From Gammaproteobacteria bacterium RIFCSPHIGHO2_12_FULL_36_30 (GTDB taxonomy: Bacteria > Pseudomonadota > Gammaproteobacteria > Coxiellales > Coxiellaceae), in NCBI GenBank assembly GCA_001801815.1, contig MGXU01000001.1, positions 62,001 through 126,000 of the forward strand: a stretch of DNA of 64,000 nucleotides, given 5' to 3'. A program made the position numbers and the translations under genes. The stretch's first letter is position 1, and each line of letters begins with the position of its first letter. The notes beneath the pieces were generated by a model. That model worked only from the letters and a program-made list of their open reading frames with translations. It was not told the DNA's origin and ran no database searches. Of the stretch, positions 18,101-26,516 are shown piece by piece.

Positions 18101-19306
18101 TCACCGCACCGCCAACCGATAAATTGTACACATCAATAATAATGCAAACAAAAAAATCACCGGCATGATCCAAGGTGAAGCGATGTGTGTTGCGCCTAAC
18201 AAAAATGTTAATAACACAGGCATGCTAATTGATGTGAAATTTGCAACTGCAGATGTATTAGATTTATCGGAATCTTGCTGCATCGCCAATGTAATTGCGG
18301 TTGCTGTTAAGATCGGATTGCCAATACAAAATATTCCCATTGGAATTAACATTGAATATAAATTCACGTCTTGCATTAAAAATAAAATCAACATTGCAAT
18401 TGATGAAATTAATTCTATTAAAAAAGCAAATTTAATGACTGCGATGGAATTATATTTTGCAAAACGCACTACTAAAATACTGCCAAGCAATGTGCCAATG
18501 TAAGGTGTTAATCCCAATAAACCATACATTGACGGTGATATTTTTAATAAATGAATACCAATAAAAGGACCTTCCGCACCAAAAACATAAACACATCCAC
18601 CAGACAATCCACACAAAATTGCAAATGCCATTAATTTTTTATTAATAAATTTATCTTTGTAATGCCGCAAAACATAACGCATTTTAATTGCATCAAAATC
18701 TTTTTGTTGCAATGTTTCAGGCAATTTATATGTAGGATACAATAATAATAATCCATAAAATAATAAAAAATAAAAACACGAAATCCAATGAAGATATTGT
18801 ACAAGATAACCACCAGTTGCAATTGCGACACCTGGCACAATTGCAAATGCAAGCATTAACAAACCCATTATTTTTCGCGCATCTTTTTCAAAATAAAATT
18901 CATTGATGATCGTAACGCTGATTGCTAATCCCGCTGTCGATCCAAACGCTTCTAAAAAACGCCCGATAATTAAAAATGAAAATGAATCGGTTGGTGATGA
19001 AAAAATACTAAATAATGATCCGAGCGTTGCAATAAAAATTCCAACATACAATGCAAATTTTCTGCCATATCGATTTGCAAGTGGACCATAAAATAATTGT
19101 CCAATTGCATATCCAAATAAAAAAGTAGTTACGGCTAATTGCGTTGTGCCAATATCTTTATTAAAAAAATCCGCCATTCTCGGCAATGCTGGCATCATCA
19201 CAATTGCACCCATCGATGCAAATGCGCTTAATAACATGAGTGAAATGATATCTGGCTTTTTGCCGGGTAAACGGAATAACGTTTCTAATTTATTTTCGGC
19301 ACTCAT
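18101..19306 (-). CDS. MFS drug exporter, Bcr/CflA-like
   Basis: 401-residue, 12-helix major facilitator. The motif A loop between helices 2 and 3 reads G-P-L-A-N-R-Y-G-R-K, and the pattern of helix 1 (P-A-L-P-R-M) and helix 5 matches Bcr/CflA multidrug efflux proteins. Predicted role: proton-driven export of small molecules from the cytoplasm. It sits upstream of fba on the same strand with a 63-bp gap and interrupts the glycolytic cluster. Substrate unknown. Confidence 0.85.
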   Translation of the reverse strand: MSAENKLETLFRLPGKKPDIISLMLLSAFASMGAIVMMPALPRMADFFNKDIGTTQLAVTTFLFGYAIGQLFYGPLANRYGRKFALYVGIFIATLGSLFSIFSSPTDSFSFLIIGRFLEAFGSTAGLAISVTIINEFYFEKDARKIMGLLMLAFAIVPGVAIATGGYLVQYLHWISCFYFLLFYGLLLLYPTYKLPETLQQKDFDAIKMRYVLRHYKDKFINKKLMAFAILCGLSGGCVYVFGAEGPFIGIHLLKISPSMYGLLGLTPYIGTLLGSILVVRFAKYNSIAVIKFAFLIELISSIAMLILFLMQDVNLYSMLIPMGIFCIGNPILTATAITLAMQQDSDKSNTSAVANFTSISMPVLLTFLLGATHIASPWIMPVIFLFALLLMCTIYRLAVR

Positions 19307-19337
19307 TCTCGCTCACAGCTTATCTCATCATTTGAAA

Positions 19338-19868
19338 TTACAGAAAGTCTGGATGTATAGTGACACAATTTCCATAATTATCTTTTTTAAGACATTTATT
19401 TATTGGGATAGATTTTAGGATAGGATGTAAAGGCACATAAAAAGTAAATGTCACTGTTGACTTCGGATGTTTGCTCCATGCATGTGAATATGCCATAACA
19501 ATACGAACAACTTGAGTCTTGCGATAATTGCCTCTTTTTACACGAAAACTCCACACATCATAACCTGGTGCGCCGCGCCAAACTTTATAATGCTTGTTAG
19601 GCACAATATATTCGTGTCCCAAAAACGTTAGCAACTTTTTATTATATTTTACGATATGCCAAAAATATCCAGACTTTGGATTTGTTTTTAATTGAAGATG
19701 CAAAGTTTCATTTTGTAAAACATACAAATGTAATTTATATCCAGGAGGGGGAGGAACGTAGTATGGGCCGCCAGATGGATAAGGTTTGATAAAATTTGAA
19801 AACGTAACTCCAAAAGCTGTTACTGTTGTAAGCGCAAGTAATGTTGCGAGTAATATTTTTTTTAACAT
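19338..19868 (-). CDS. Secreted chagasin-like cysteine-protease inhibitor (I42 family)
   Basis: Chagasin-type inhibitors block papain-like cysteine proteases through three loops, and all three are recognisable here. N-P-K-S-G-Y-F-W (residues 63-70) is the 'NPTTGYxW' loop. R-G-A-P-G-Y-D-V-W-S-F (98-108) is the 'GxGGxxxWxF' loop. Y-S-H-A-W (127-131) stands for the 'RPW' loop. A signal peptide (1-20) and a Pro-rich stretch precede the domain, and the C-terminus adds two Cys. The second and third loops are degenerate. Extra N- and C-terminal parts make it larger than typical. In an intracellular bacterium a host lysosomal cathepsin is a natural target, but that is inference. Confidence 0.72.
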   Translation of the reverse strand: MLKKILLATLLALTTVTAFGVTFSNFIKPYPSGGPYYVPPPPGYKLHLYVLQNETLHLQLKTNPKSGYFWHIVKYNKKLLTFLGHEYIVPNKHYKVWRGAPGYDVWSFRVKRGNYRKTQVVRIVMAYSHAWSKHPKSTVTFTFYVPLHPILKSIPINKCLKKDNYGNCVTIHPDFL

Positions 19869-19892
19869 AAAAATCCAATGGAGATTTTTTTA

Positions 19893-20372
19893 TTATTTTA
19901 CAATCTTTAAAGTGGCATTGCTGACATAATTAGAGCGTCCAGAGCGATCTTTAAATACTGTAAAAGTAGTAATACGAATTTCATTAGCGTTTTGTTTTTT
20001 GATAGTCATTGTGTTGTCGATAAAAACATTAGCTGGCCAATTTGGATAATGCAGTTTCCAAACAGCAAGACCGTAAATCATGTTTCCATTTGCTGGCGAC
20101 TTACTAAAAGTTTTTAATGCAACATTTCCCCACACGCAATCGGTAGGTTCACATTTACCAAAACTATTAATTAACAAACCGCCATGGGAATTTTGTTTAA
20201 TAATTATTTTATCAATCCCACGTGTTTTTGGATTCACATTCACCCAGCGGCCAATCAAAGCACTATTATTAACTACAGCAACTGCTGTTTTTTTTATTGA
20301 TGCTGCTTGTGCAGAAATAAAAGTAACTGCAAACAATACGGCACAAAGCGTAACAAATATTTTTTTCATCAT
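19893..20372 (-). CDS. Small secreted protein of unknown function
   Basis: 159 residues with a clear signal peptide (basic start, hydrophobic 5-20, cleavage near A-Q-A). The mature domain opens with G-R-W-V-N-V-N-P-K-T-R-G-I-D and continues with F-G-K-C-E-P-T-D-C-V-W-G, where the two Cys six apart could form a disulphide. I have seen similar G-x-W-x-N / GKCxPxDC arrangements in small exported proteins but cannot name a family. A GGAG ribosome site precedes the ATG. It lies between the chagasin-like and TIG genes, all leftward, so the three may form a secreted-protein group. Confidence 0.7.
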   Translation of the reverse strand: MMKKIFVTLCAVLFAVTFISAQAASIKKTAVAVVNNSALIGRWVNVNPKTRGIDKIIIKQNSHGGLLINSFGKCEPTDCVWGNVALKTFSKSPANGNMIYGLAVWKLHYPNWPANVFIDNTMTIKKQNANEIRITTFTVFKDRSGRSNYVSNATLKIVK

Positions 20373-20408
20373 GTATAGCTCCAGTTAAATTTTACAAAGA
20401 TAATATAC

Positions 20409-22061
20409 CTACTTATGTTTTGTATCAATAATACGAATAGTCGAAAACGCCTGCACAACATAAGTATAAGACTGCGGACTCAGCGCATTTCCACCATTTG
20501 TAAATACTTGTACATTCACAGTACCTGCATTATTTGCTGGCGCAGTCGCTACAATTTCAGTTGAGCTAACAACATAAAATGCTGCATTCATTCCACCAAA
20601 AATAACACTGGTTGTTGTTGATAAATGAGAACCAAAAATAGTGACTGATTCGCCGCCTGATGTTGCACCTTCAAATGGTGTGATTGCATTTATAATTGGC
20701 GCTGGAATAATATAAGTATATTGAGCAGCACGATTAATTGCTGAAGTGTTTCCAGAATTTGTTACCACAACATCAACAGTGCCAACATTATGCGGCGGCG
20801 TAATAACTGTTATCGTAGTTCCATTATGATTTACTGTAAAAGAAGGTGCATTTATTCCGCCAAAACTGACACTGGTTGCACCTGAAAAATGTTTACCAGT
20901 TATTTTGATTGATGCACCACCTTCTGTTAAACCTGTATTTGGAAAAATATGTTTAATGATTGGTGTTGAAATAATATAGATAAATGATTGAGCGCTAGTT
21001 GCGCTTCCACCTTTTGTTCTTACAACTATATTTACAGCGCCAACATTATGTTGTGGTATTGTTACTGTAATTTCATTTCTCGAATTATTTGTAATAACTG
21101 CATTCACACCACCGAATGTAACTTGTGTAGCATTCGATAAATTTTTTCCGAGAATAATGATTGAATCACCGCCAAATGTAGAACCTGATGTTGCAGAAAT
21201 ATTTGTAATAGTTGGCGGTGGAATTAAATAAGTATACGCGGCTGCATCTGTTGTATTTCCTGCTAATGTTGTAACCGCAACATCAACTGCACCAACTGTA
21301 TTATGAATTGGCGCTGTTACTGTAATTGAATTTGCATTGGTTTTAGTGAGCATCACACTTTCGCCATCAAAAGTAACACTCATTGGATCAGATAAATGTT
21401 TACCAAAAATTGTGACAGAATTTCCACCTGTGATTGAACCTGATTTTGGAAAAATTGAAGAAATAATAGGTGGTAATAAAAGATAATGAAATGCAGCGGT
21501 ATCAATTGCTTTTCCGCCTGGTGTTGTTACAGCAACATCAACATTGCCAGTCGCATTATGTGATGGTGTAGTTACCGTAATTTTATTTGCTGTGTTTGCA
21601 GTAATAATTCCACTTGCGCCACCAAAAGAAACGCGCGTTGCATCTGATAAATTAGTACCGGTAATAATAATTGAATCTCCGCCAGCTGTTGAACCAGATG
21701 CAGGAGAAATGCCAATAATTTTAGGGGGCAGAATAATATAATTATATGTTCCTAAAGTTATTGTGCTGCCATCTGCTTTTGTTATATCAACATCAACAGT
21801 GCCTGCGCTATTAGGTGGTGTTGTAACAGTAATTGAATTTGCTGTATTTGTAAGAATTTTTGCATGCTCACCACCAAACGTAACATCAGCTGCATTTAAT
21901 AAATTAGCACCACTGATTTTCACAGAATCTCCACCTGACGTTGAACCGGATTGCGGCAGAATTGGCGGGATTTTTTTTGTCGCGGAAAATGCGGCAGATG
22001 ATACACATAATATTAATAAAATAAATGTTAGTGTAATAAAAATATTTTTTATATTTTGCAT
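20409..22061 (-). CDS. Secreted protein with six IPT/TIG repeats
   Basis: 550 residues: a signal peptide (about 1-26) followed by six immunoglobulin-like IPT/TIG domains of about 85 residues. Each starts with a P-x-I-x-x-I-x-P-x-x-G strand, then S-x-x-G-G-x-S-V-x-I-x-G, an N- or H-containing L-S-x-x-T-x-V-x-F-G-G turn, and V-T-x-P-x-x-x-x-G-x-V-D-V. A short unrelated tail (T-I-R-I-I-D-T-K-H-K) ends the protein. There is no membrane anchor, so it is likely released or surface-attached. No catalytic domain is visible; TIG arrays usually act in adhesion or as spacers. The high internal similarity makes repeat-number variation likely. A palindromic element lies directly upstream. Confidence 0.85.
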   Translation of the reverse strand: MQNIKNIFITLTFILLILCVSSAAFSATKKIPPILPQSGSTSGGDSVKISGANLLNAADVTFGGEHAKILTNTANSITVTTPPNSAGTVDVDITKADGSTITLGTYNYIILPPKIIGISPASGSTAGGDSIIITGTNLSDATRVSFGGASGIITANTANKITVTTPSHNATGNVDVAVTTPGGKAIDTAAFHYLLLPPIISSIFPKSGSITGGNSVTIFGKHLSDPMSVTFDGESVMLTKTNANSITVTAPIHNTVGAVDVAVTTLAGNTTDAAAYTYLIPPPTITNISATSGSTFGGDSIIILGKNLSNATQVTFGGVNAVITNNSRNEITVTIPQHNVGAVNIVVRTKGGSATSAQSFIYIISTPIIKHIFPNTGLTEGGASIKITGKHFSGATSVSFGGINAPSFTVNHNGTTITVITPPHNVGTVDVVVTNSGNTSAINRAAQYTYIIPAPIINAITPFEGATSGGESVTIFGSHLSTTTSVIFGGMNAAFYVVSSTEIVATAPANNAGTVNVQVFTNGGNALSPQSYTYVVQAFSTIRIIDTKHK

Positions 22062-22084
22062 ATATTTTTTTAAGTGTATTAAGA

Positions 22085-22328
22085 GTTTCGCACTTTTGAA
22101 TCTTTGCGCTCGCTCGCTGGATAATGTAACTGAAAAAAATAAATGGGGATGTAAAGATATGACCTATCGCTTTTTCCGCTCAAAGATGAACCATCCCTGG
22201 TTCGGTCCCTCGCCTTTCCTGGCGCTACTCGCTACAAAAGCGATAGGTCATATCTTCACATCAACTTAATATAATATTTTCAGTTACATTATCGCTCGCT
22301 CGTTTAAGATTTGTCTTTGGTGCGAAAC
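22085..22328. repeat. 244-bp palindromic element (MITE-like or structured RNA)
   Basis: Three sets of complementary arms are nested in order. 22085-22093 pairs with 22320-22328 (9/9). 22121-22136 pairs with 22277-22292 (16/16). 22148-22174 pairs with 22236-22262 (26/27). The central 60 bases contain two smaller hairpins (GAACCA/TGGTTC and CGCC/GGCG). The direct motif CGCTCGCTCG occurs on both sides. No open reading frame of note is inside. It occupies most of the gap between the TIG gene and the small membrane protein gene. No second copy is in this window. Confidence 0.8.
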
Positions 22329-22358
22329 GCTAATTAAATGTTAGAAATACTAATTAAA

Positions 22359-22550
22359 CTAATGCTTCAAAAAATAAACCAACAACGCAACAAACGCGAT
22401 TAAAATGACTGTTAAAATGCCCATCGACGAAAAACTTTTTTCGATATTCGCTTTGCTAAACATGCCGGGGTTGTGTTTAATGAAGAAATATCCAAATCCA
22501 ATTAATATTGCAGCACCAATTAAATATAAAATTTCATACCAAGATGACAT
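22359..22550 (-). CDS. Small two-helix membrane protein
   Basis: 63 residues starting at ATG 22550, preceded by GAGG with good spacing (a longer frame to 22583 lacks one). Two hydrophobic segments, about 6-24 and 41-60, flank a short polar loop containing N-P-G-M-F-S-K-A-N-I-E-K-S-F-S-S-M-G. I do not recognise a characterised family. It lies downstream of pyk on the same strand (40-bp gap), so it is probably cotranscribed with pgk-pyk. Confidence 0.65.
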   Translation of the reverse strand: MSSWYEILYLIGAAILIGFGYFFIKHNPGMFSKANIEKSFSSMGILTVILIAFVALLVYFLKH

Positions 22551-22590
22551 AATATCCTCAACGATTAAATTTTTTTCACACACTCACTTT

Positions 22591-24042
22591 TTACAACACA
22601 TCCCCAACTACTAAAATCTTCATCGCATTCGATCCACCGCTACGACCTAAATGATCGCCCTTCGTTAAAATTACGCGATCATTTTTCGCGAGTAATTTTT
22701 TTTCTTCTAGCAATGAAATGGATTTATTATTCACTTCATCGCGCGTGCAATTTGTTACATCAAAATAAATAGGATAAACACCGCGATATAAAGTCATTTT
22801 TCCAAGTGTTCGTGCAAAACGACTTAATCCATAAATTGGTAAACCCGTTCGAATACGCGACATCCATAATGATGTTGCGCCTGATTCTGTTAATGCAATT
22901 ACGGCACGCACATTAAAATGATTTGCGGTATACATTGTTGCCATTGCAATTGCTTCATCAATTCGTGTGAAATGACATTCAACGCGATGTTTTGATTGTT
23001 GAGCTTGCGGTTGTAATTCAACAGTGCGACAAACACGATCCATTGCTTGAATTGTTTCAATAGGAAATTGTCCTGTTGCAGTTTCTGCAGAACACATTAC
23101 CGCATCTGCATTATCTAAAACTGCATTCGCAACATCAGAAACTTCTGCGCGTGTTGGAACAGGATTATGAATCATCGATTCCATCATTTGTGTTGCAATA
23201 ATAACAGGTTTATCCAATGTGCGCGCACGTTGAATAATTAATTTTTGCACGAGCGGCACTTCCGCATCACCAATTTCAACTGCTAAATCTCCACGCGCAA
23301 CCATCACGCCATCACTCGCATTAATAATATCATCGATATGATCAACTGCTTCAGTGCGTTCAATTTTCGCTATAATTCCAGCATTTCCTTTTGCATCATG
23401 AATTAAACGTCGTGCTTCATTCATATCTTCTGCGTTGCGAGGAAAAGAAATTGCTAAATAATCGACATCCATTTTTACCGCAAATTTTAAATCTTCAAGA
23501 TCTTTTTCAGTTAATGCTTTTGCAGTTAATCCACCACCTTTTTTATTTATTCCTTTGTGATCGGATAATTCGCCGCCTTGTTCAACAATACAAATCACGC
23601 GTGCGCCATCGACTTTTTCAACACGAAATGTAATTAATCCGTCATTTAATAATAAAATATCGCCAGCTTTTACATCATTGGGTAATTCTTTATAATCAAT
23701 GCCGACAGATTCTTTTGTACCTGCTGCAGAATCTAATTTTCCATCTAAAATAAATTTATCGCCGGGTTTTAAATTAATTTTTTTATCTTTAAATTTTGCG
23801 ATGCGAATTTTTGGTCCTTGTAAATCACCTAAAATTCCCACAATCACATTTAATTTTTTAGAAGTTTCACGAACTAATTCAATTCTTTTTTGATGATCTG
23901 CATGTGTACCATGCGAAAAGTTCACACGCACACAATTAACGCCCGCTTGAATTAATTTCATCATCATTTCAGGAGTATCAGTTGCAGGCCCAAGTGTTGC
24001 TAAAATTTTTGTGCGTCGAACATGATGATCATCGGTTAACAT
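22591..24042 (-). CDS. pyk: Pyruvate kinase
   Basis: Converts phosphoenolpyruvate and ADP to pyruvate and ATP. N-terminal [13 protein letters not shown] and the V-N-F-S-H-G motif are present. The catalytic I-A-K-I-E-R segment (active-site Lys and Glu), [10 protein letters not shown] and the T-Q-M-M-E-S-M segment complete the active site. ATG 24042 is chosen because GAGG lies six bases upstream; it overlaps the pgk 3' end by 14 bp. The usual length, 483 residues, indicates an intact gene. Confidence 0.97.
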   Translation of the reverse strand: MLTDDHHVRRTKILATLGPATDTPEMMMKLIQAGVNCVRVNFSHGTHADHQKRIELVRETSKKLNVIVGILGDLQGPKIRIAKFKDKKINLKPGDKFILDGKLDSAAGTKESVGIDYKELPNDVKAGDILLLNDGLITFRVEKVDGARVICIVEQGGELSDHKGINKKGGGLTAKALTEKDLEDLKFAVKMDVDYLAISFPRNAEDMNEARRLIHDAKGNAGIIAKIERTEAVDHIDDIINASDGVMVARGDLAVEIGDAEVPLVQKLIIQRARTLDKPVIIATQMMESMIHNPVPTRAEVSDVANAVLDNADAVMCSAETATGQFPIETIQAMDRVCRTVELQPQAQQSKHRVECHFTRIDEAIAMATMYTANHFNVRAVIALTESGATSLWMSRIRTGLPIYGLSRFARTLGKMTLYRGVYPIYFDVTNCTRDEVNNKSISLLEEKKLLAKNDRVILTKGDHLGRSGGSNAMKILVVGDVL

Positions 24043-25207
24043 ATAATGCCTCAACTGCTGGTAATCGCTTCCCTTCCATTAATTCCAAAAATGCGCCGCC
24101 GCCGGTGGATAAATACGATATTTTATTTTCTACATGAAATTGCGCAATAGCTGATAATGTATCACCTCCGCCTGCAATTGAAAATGCGGATGAATTTGCA
24201 ATTGCTTCTGCTAATGATTTTGTGCCTTTTGAAAATGCAGGAAATTCAAAAACACCAACGGGGCCATTCCACACAATTGTTTTTGCATCATGCATAATTT
24301 TAGCGTACGTTGCAGCAGTTTGTGGACCCACATCTAAAATCATTTCATCGTCTTGCACGTCATGAATAGATTTTATAATTGCTTTTTCATCAGCAGAAAA
24401 AATTTTTGCAACAGCAACATCAATTGGTAATGGAATTAAAATATTTTTTTCGCGTGCTTTTTCTAATAATTTTTTTGCTTGTGCGATCCAATCTTTTTCA
24501 ATTAATGATTTTCCAACTGGAATATTTTCTGCAGCTAAAAATGTATTCGCAATTCCGCCCCCGACAATTAAAACATTTACTTTATCAAGTAAATTTTCTA
24601 GCACTTGCATTTTTGTTGAGACTTTTGATCCGCCAACAATGGCAACAACTGGTTTTTCTGGATTGTGTAATGTTTTTGTTAATGCAGTTAATTCAGCGTC
24701 AAGTAATAATCCCGCGCAAGATTGTTTTGCAAATTTCGCGACACCGGTTGTAGAACTTTCAGCGCGATGCGCAGTTGCAAATGCGTCCATTACAAAAACA
24801 TCGCATAGTGCGGCCATTTTTTTTGATAACGCTTCATCACATTTTTTTTCGCCCATTAAAAATCGAACATTTTCACACAAAACAATTTCGCCGGGTTTTA
24901 TTTCAAAACCGTTTATCCAATCGGAAATAAATCGTACGGGTTTTTTTAATAATTCTGATAATCTTTTTGCGATAGGCGCAAGAGAAAACTGCGCTTCAAA
25001 TTTATTTTCAGTCGGTCTCCCCAAATGCGACACCAAAATTACCGCTGCATTTTGTTTTAATGCAAATTCAATCGTCGGAACCGCCGCCCGCAATCGCGCA
25101 TCATCTGAAATTTTTCCATCAACAAGCGGAACATTAAAATCTTCGCGAATTAATACACGTTTATTTTTTAAATTGAGGTCAGGCATTTTAAAATAATGTT
25201 TCTGCAT
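24029..25207 (-). CDS. pgk: Phosphoglycerate kinase
   Basis: Transfers phosphate between 1,3-bisphosphoglycerate and [17 protein letters not shown], and the C-terminal W-N-G-P-V-G-V-F-E and S-I-A-G-G-G-D-T-L nucleotide loops mark the two lobes; 392 residues is normal. An AGGAA-type ribosome site and the ATG lie inside a 48-bp direct repeat (25202-25249) also found at the start of the aspartic protease gene. In related bacteria gap usually precedes pgk directly; here 4.3 kb of other genes intervene. Confidence 0.97.
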   Translation of the reverse strand: MQKHYFKMPDLNLKNKRVLIREDFNVPLVDGKISDDARLRAAVPTIEFALKQNAAVILVSHLGRPTENKFEAQFSLAPIAKRLSELLKKPVRFISDWINGFEIKPGEIVLCENVRFLMGEKKCDEALSKKMAALCDVFVMDAFATAHRAESSTTGVAKFAKQSCAGLLLDAELTALTKTLHNPEKPVVAIVGGSKVSTKMQVLENLLDKVNVLIVGGGIANTFLAAENIPVGKSLIEKDWIAQAKKLLEKAREKNILIPLPIDVAVAKIFSADEKAIIKSIHDVQDDEMILDVGPQTAATYAKIMHDAKTIVWNGPVGVFEFPAFSKGTKSLAEAIANSSAFSIAGGGDTLSAIAQFHVENKISYLSTGGGAFLELMEGKRLPAVEALYVNR

Positions 25208-25249
25208 GGTAAAAATTCCTAAATTAAAACTTCTGCTATTTTAGCGCTT
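25202..25249. repeat. 48-bp direct repeat, copy 1 (pgk start)
   Basis: Matches 26469-26516 at 43 of 48 positions. It covers the pgk start codon, its ribosome site, and upstream bases that still read on the minus strand as S-A-K-I-A-E-V-L-I-stop. That resembles the last residues of the DUF1016 gene (S-G-K-I-A-E-V-L-V-stop) found at the other copy. Confidence 0.85.
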
Positions 25250-25257
25250 CATATGAT

Positions 25258-25280
25258 TTGGGCAACAGGTTGTTGCCCAA
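25258..25280. terminator. Strong hairpin upstream of pgk
   Basis: A perfect 10-bp stem (TTGGGCAACA / TGTTGCCCAA) with a 3-base loop, in the 352-bp gap between the aspartic protease gene and pgk. No long T-run follows on either strand, so it may be an attenuator or processing site instead of a simple terminator. Confidence 0.4.
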
Positions 25281-25325
25281 TTGCAACAACACGACTTCAA
25301 AATAAAACAATTCTATCTCCAATGC

Positions 25326-25351
25326 CTTTTGCCCGCGGGCGCGGGCAAAAG
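25326..25351. terminator. GC-rich hairpin, terminator-like
   Basis: An 11-bp stem (CTTTTGCCCGC / GCGGGCAAAAG) with a 4-base loop. On the + strand TTTT follows the stem. It stands out in very A+T-rich DNA. The rest of the gap (25352-25525) shows no gene or clear motif. Confidence 0.45.
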
Positions 25352-25525
25352 TTTTAAACTAAATTATTTGACACATTAAAAGTAATCCATCTCATTAAAA
25401 TGTTGGCAGATATTGTATTACGTACATTAAATTGTGTATATCCGTAAAAACGTCTTTATTTTTTCATACACAACGAACATGTGTTTTTCAAAAAATATAG
25501 TTGCCAAGAAATTCTCAGCAACTAG

Positions 25526-25559
25526 TTTTAACTATTTAGGAATTTCCGAATAGTTAAAA
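25526..25559 (-). terminator. Hairpin directly after the aspartic protease gene
   Basis: Arms 25526-25536 and 25549-25559 form an 11-bp A+T-rich stem with a 12-base loop that itself contains a small GGAA/TTCC pairing. It abuts the stop codon of the gene ending at 25560, so a 3'-end role is likely. Confidence 0.45.
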
Positions 25560-26474
25560 TTAGATTTGACTCCTCCTTGCTAAAATTGAAATCCGATGCT
25601 TTTTAAAATCAACATAAACAACATTATTTCTAAAAAAATTATCACCGACTAAACCTGTAAATGGAGCAGCAAGCGGAATGGATTCCACCATAAACCAAGT
25701 GTTAGGTAATTTTTTTCCGTCAATTGAAAAACTTTTTGTAATAATTGATTTACAATTCACACTGTAAGGTAAATATGCGTGACAATTTTTTATTGTGCTG
25801 CCAAATAAATTTTTATTGTTGATAATTGATGGAATTGATCCTGTATCCCAAATGAATTTCACGGGATTATGATTATTAATTCTCGCAACAGTCATAATAC
25901 CGCCAGCTATTTTAAATGGAACTGTAATCCATTTTTTATGCGCATAACTTCGCGGCATTTTATTATTCTTGGATAAAATAACCAATGATTTTGAATAATC
26001 GATTAAAACGCCATATTTTTCTAGAAATTTCATTCCAATAACACCGTACTTAAATGCATTTCTATTTTTTTTAGGTGCATTGCCACCCCAAATTTGTTTT
26101 GTAAATTGACCTGGTACATTATGCAAAACAAAATGACCAATAATGAGCTTTGCAAGAATGAAATTTTGTAGACATGATTTTCCAGAAAAAGAAATGCCAA
26201 AGGTGCTGCACGTTTCATTTCCTCTGAAATGCACTTTTATTTTTTTTAAAGCGGCTGGAAACAAAACAATAGAATCTTTGGATGCACCTAAATCAAATAA
26301 TAATGGAAGTTTATGTCCGTTAATTGTCACAACAGTAGATGCCATTCCATATGGCGCTGCATTTCCGGAGTTAAAATTTAAATGTAATGTTGTGTCATTT
26401 GAATTTGCGTAACATTTGATTGTCAGCATAAGCATAATGAGCAATAGTAATTTTTTAATAAGATGTGACTGCAT
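25560..26474 (-). CDS. Exported two-lobed aspartic protease-like protein
   Basis: 304 residues with a signal peptide (about 5-24). Two retropepsin-like halves follow. Half 1 (about 45-168) has L-L-F-D-L-G-A-S at 58-65 and ends G-V-I-G-M-K-F-L...V-L-I-D-Y. Half 2 (about 182-300) has F-I-W-D-T-G-S at 207-213 and ends G-L-V-G-D-N-F-F...V-Y-V-D-F. Each half thus carries an Asp-x-Gly active-site loop and the closing G-x-x-G-x-x-F pattern, so the protein looks like an internal duplication that mimics the two lobes of pepsin. In the first loop Thr is replaced by Leu (D-L-G). Probably periplasmic or secreted. Substrate unknown. Confidence 0.72.
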   Translation of the reverse strand: MQSHLIKKLLLLIMLMLTIKCYANSNDTTLHLNFNSGNAAPYGMASTVVTINGHKLPLLFDLGASKDSIVLFPAALKKIKVHFRGNETCSTFGISFSGKSCLQNFILAKLIIGHFVLHNVPGQFTKQIWGGNAPKKNRNAFKYGVIGMKFLEKYGVLIDYSKSLVILSKNNKMPRSYAHKKWITVPFKIAGGIMTVARINNHNPVKFIWDTGSIPSIINNKNLFGSTIKNCHAYLPYSVNCKSIITKSFSIDGKKLPNTWFMVESIPLAAPFTGLVGDNFFRNNVVYVDFKKHRISILARRSQI

Positions 26475-26516
26475 GGTAAAAATTCCTACACTAAAACTTC
26501 AGCTATTTTACCACTT
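26469..26516. repeat. 48-bp direct repeat, copy 2 (protease start / DUF1016 end)
   Basis: Partner of 25202-25249 (43/48 identical). It joins the last codons of the DUF1016 gene to the start of the aspartic protease gene in the same way that copy 1 joins a DUF1016-like tail to pgk. Confidence 0.85.

Noticed and set aside
23391-25196. Long + strand frames opposite pyk and pgk
   Set aside because: Antisense shadows of conserved glycolytic genes with skewed composition and no ribosome sites.
25208-25249. A real DUF1016 pseudogene before pgk
   Set aside because: Only the last ~9 codons are recognisable; too short to annotate as a pseudogene, so it is reported as part of the direct repeat.
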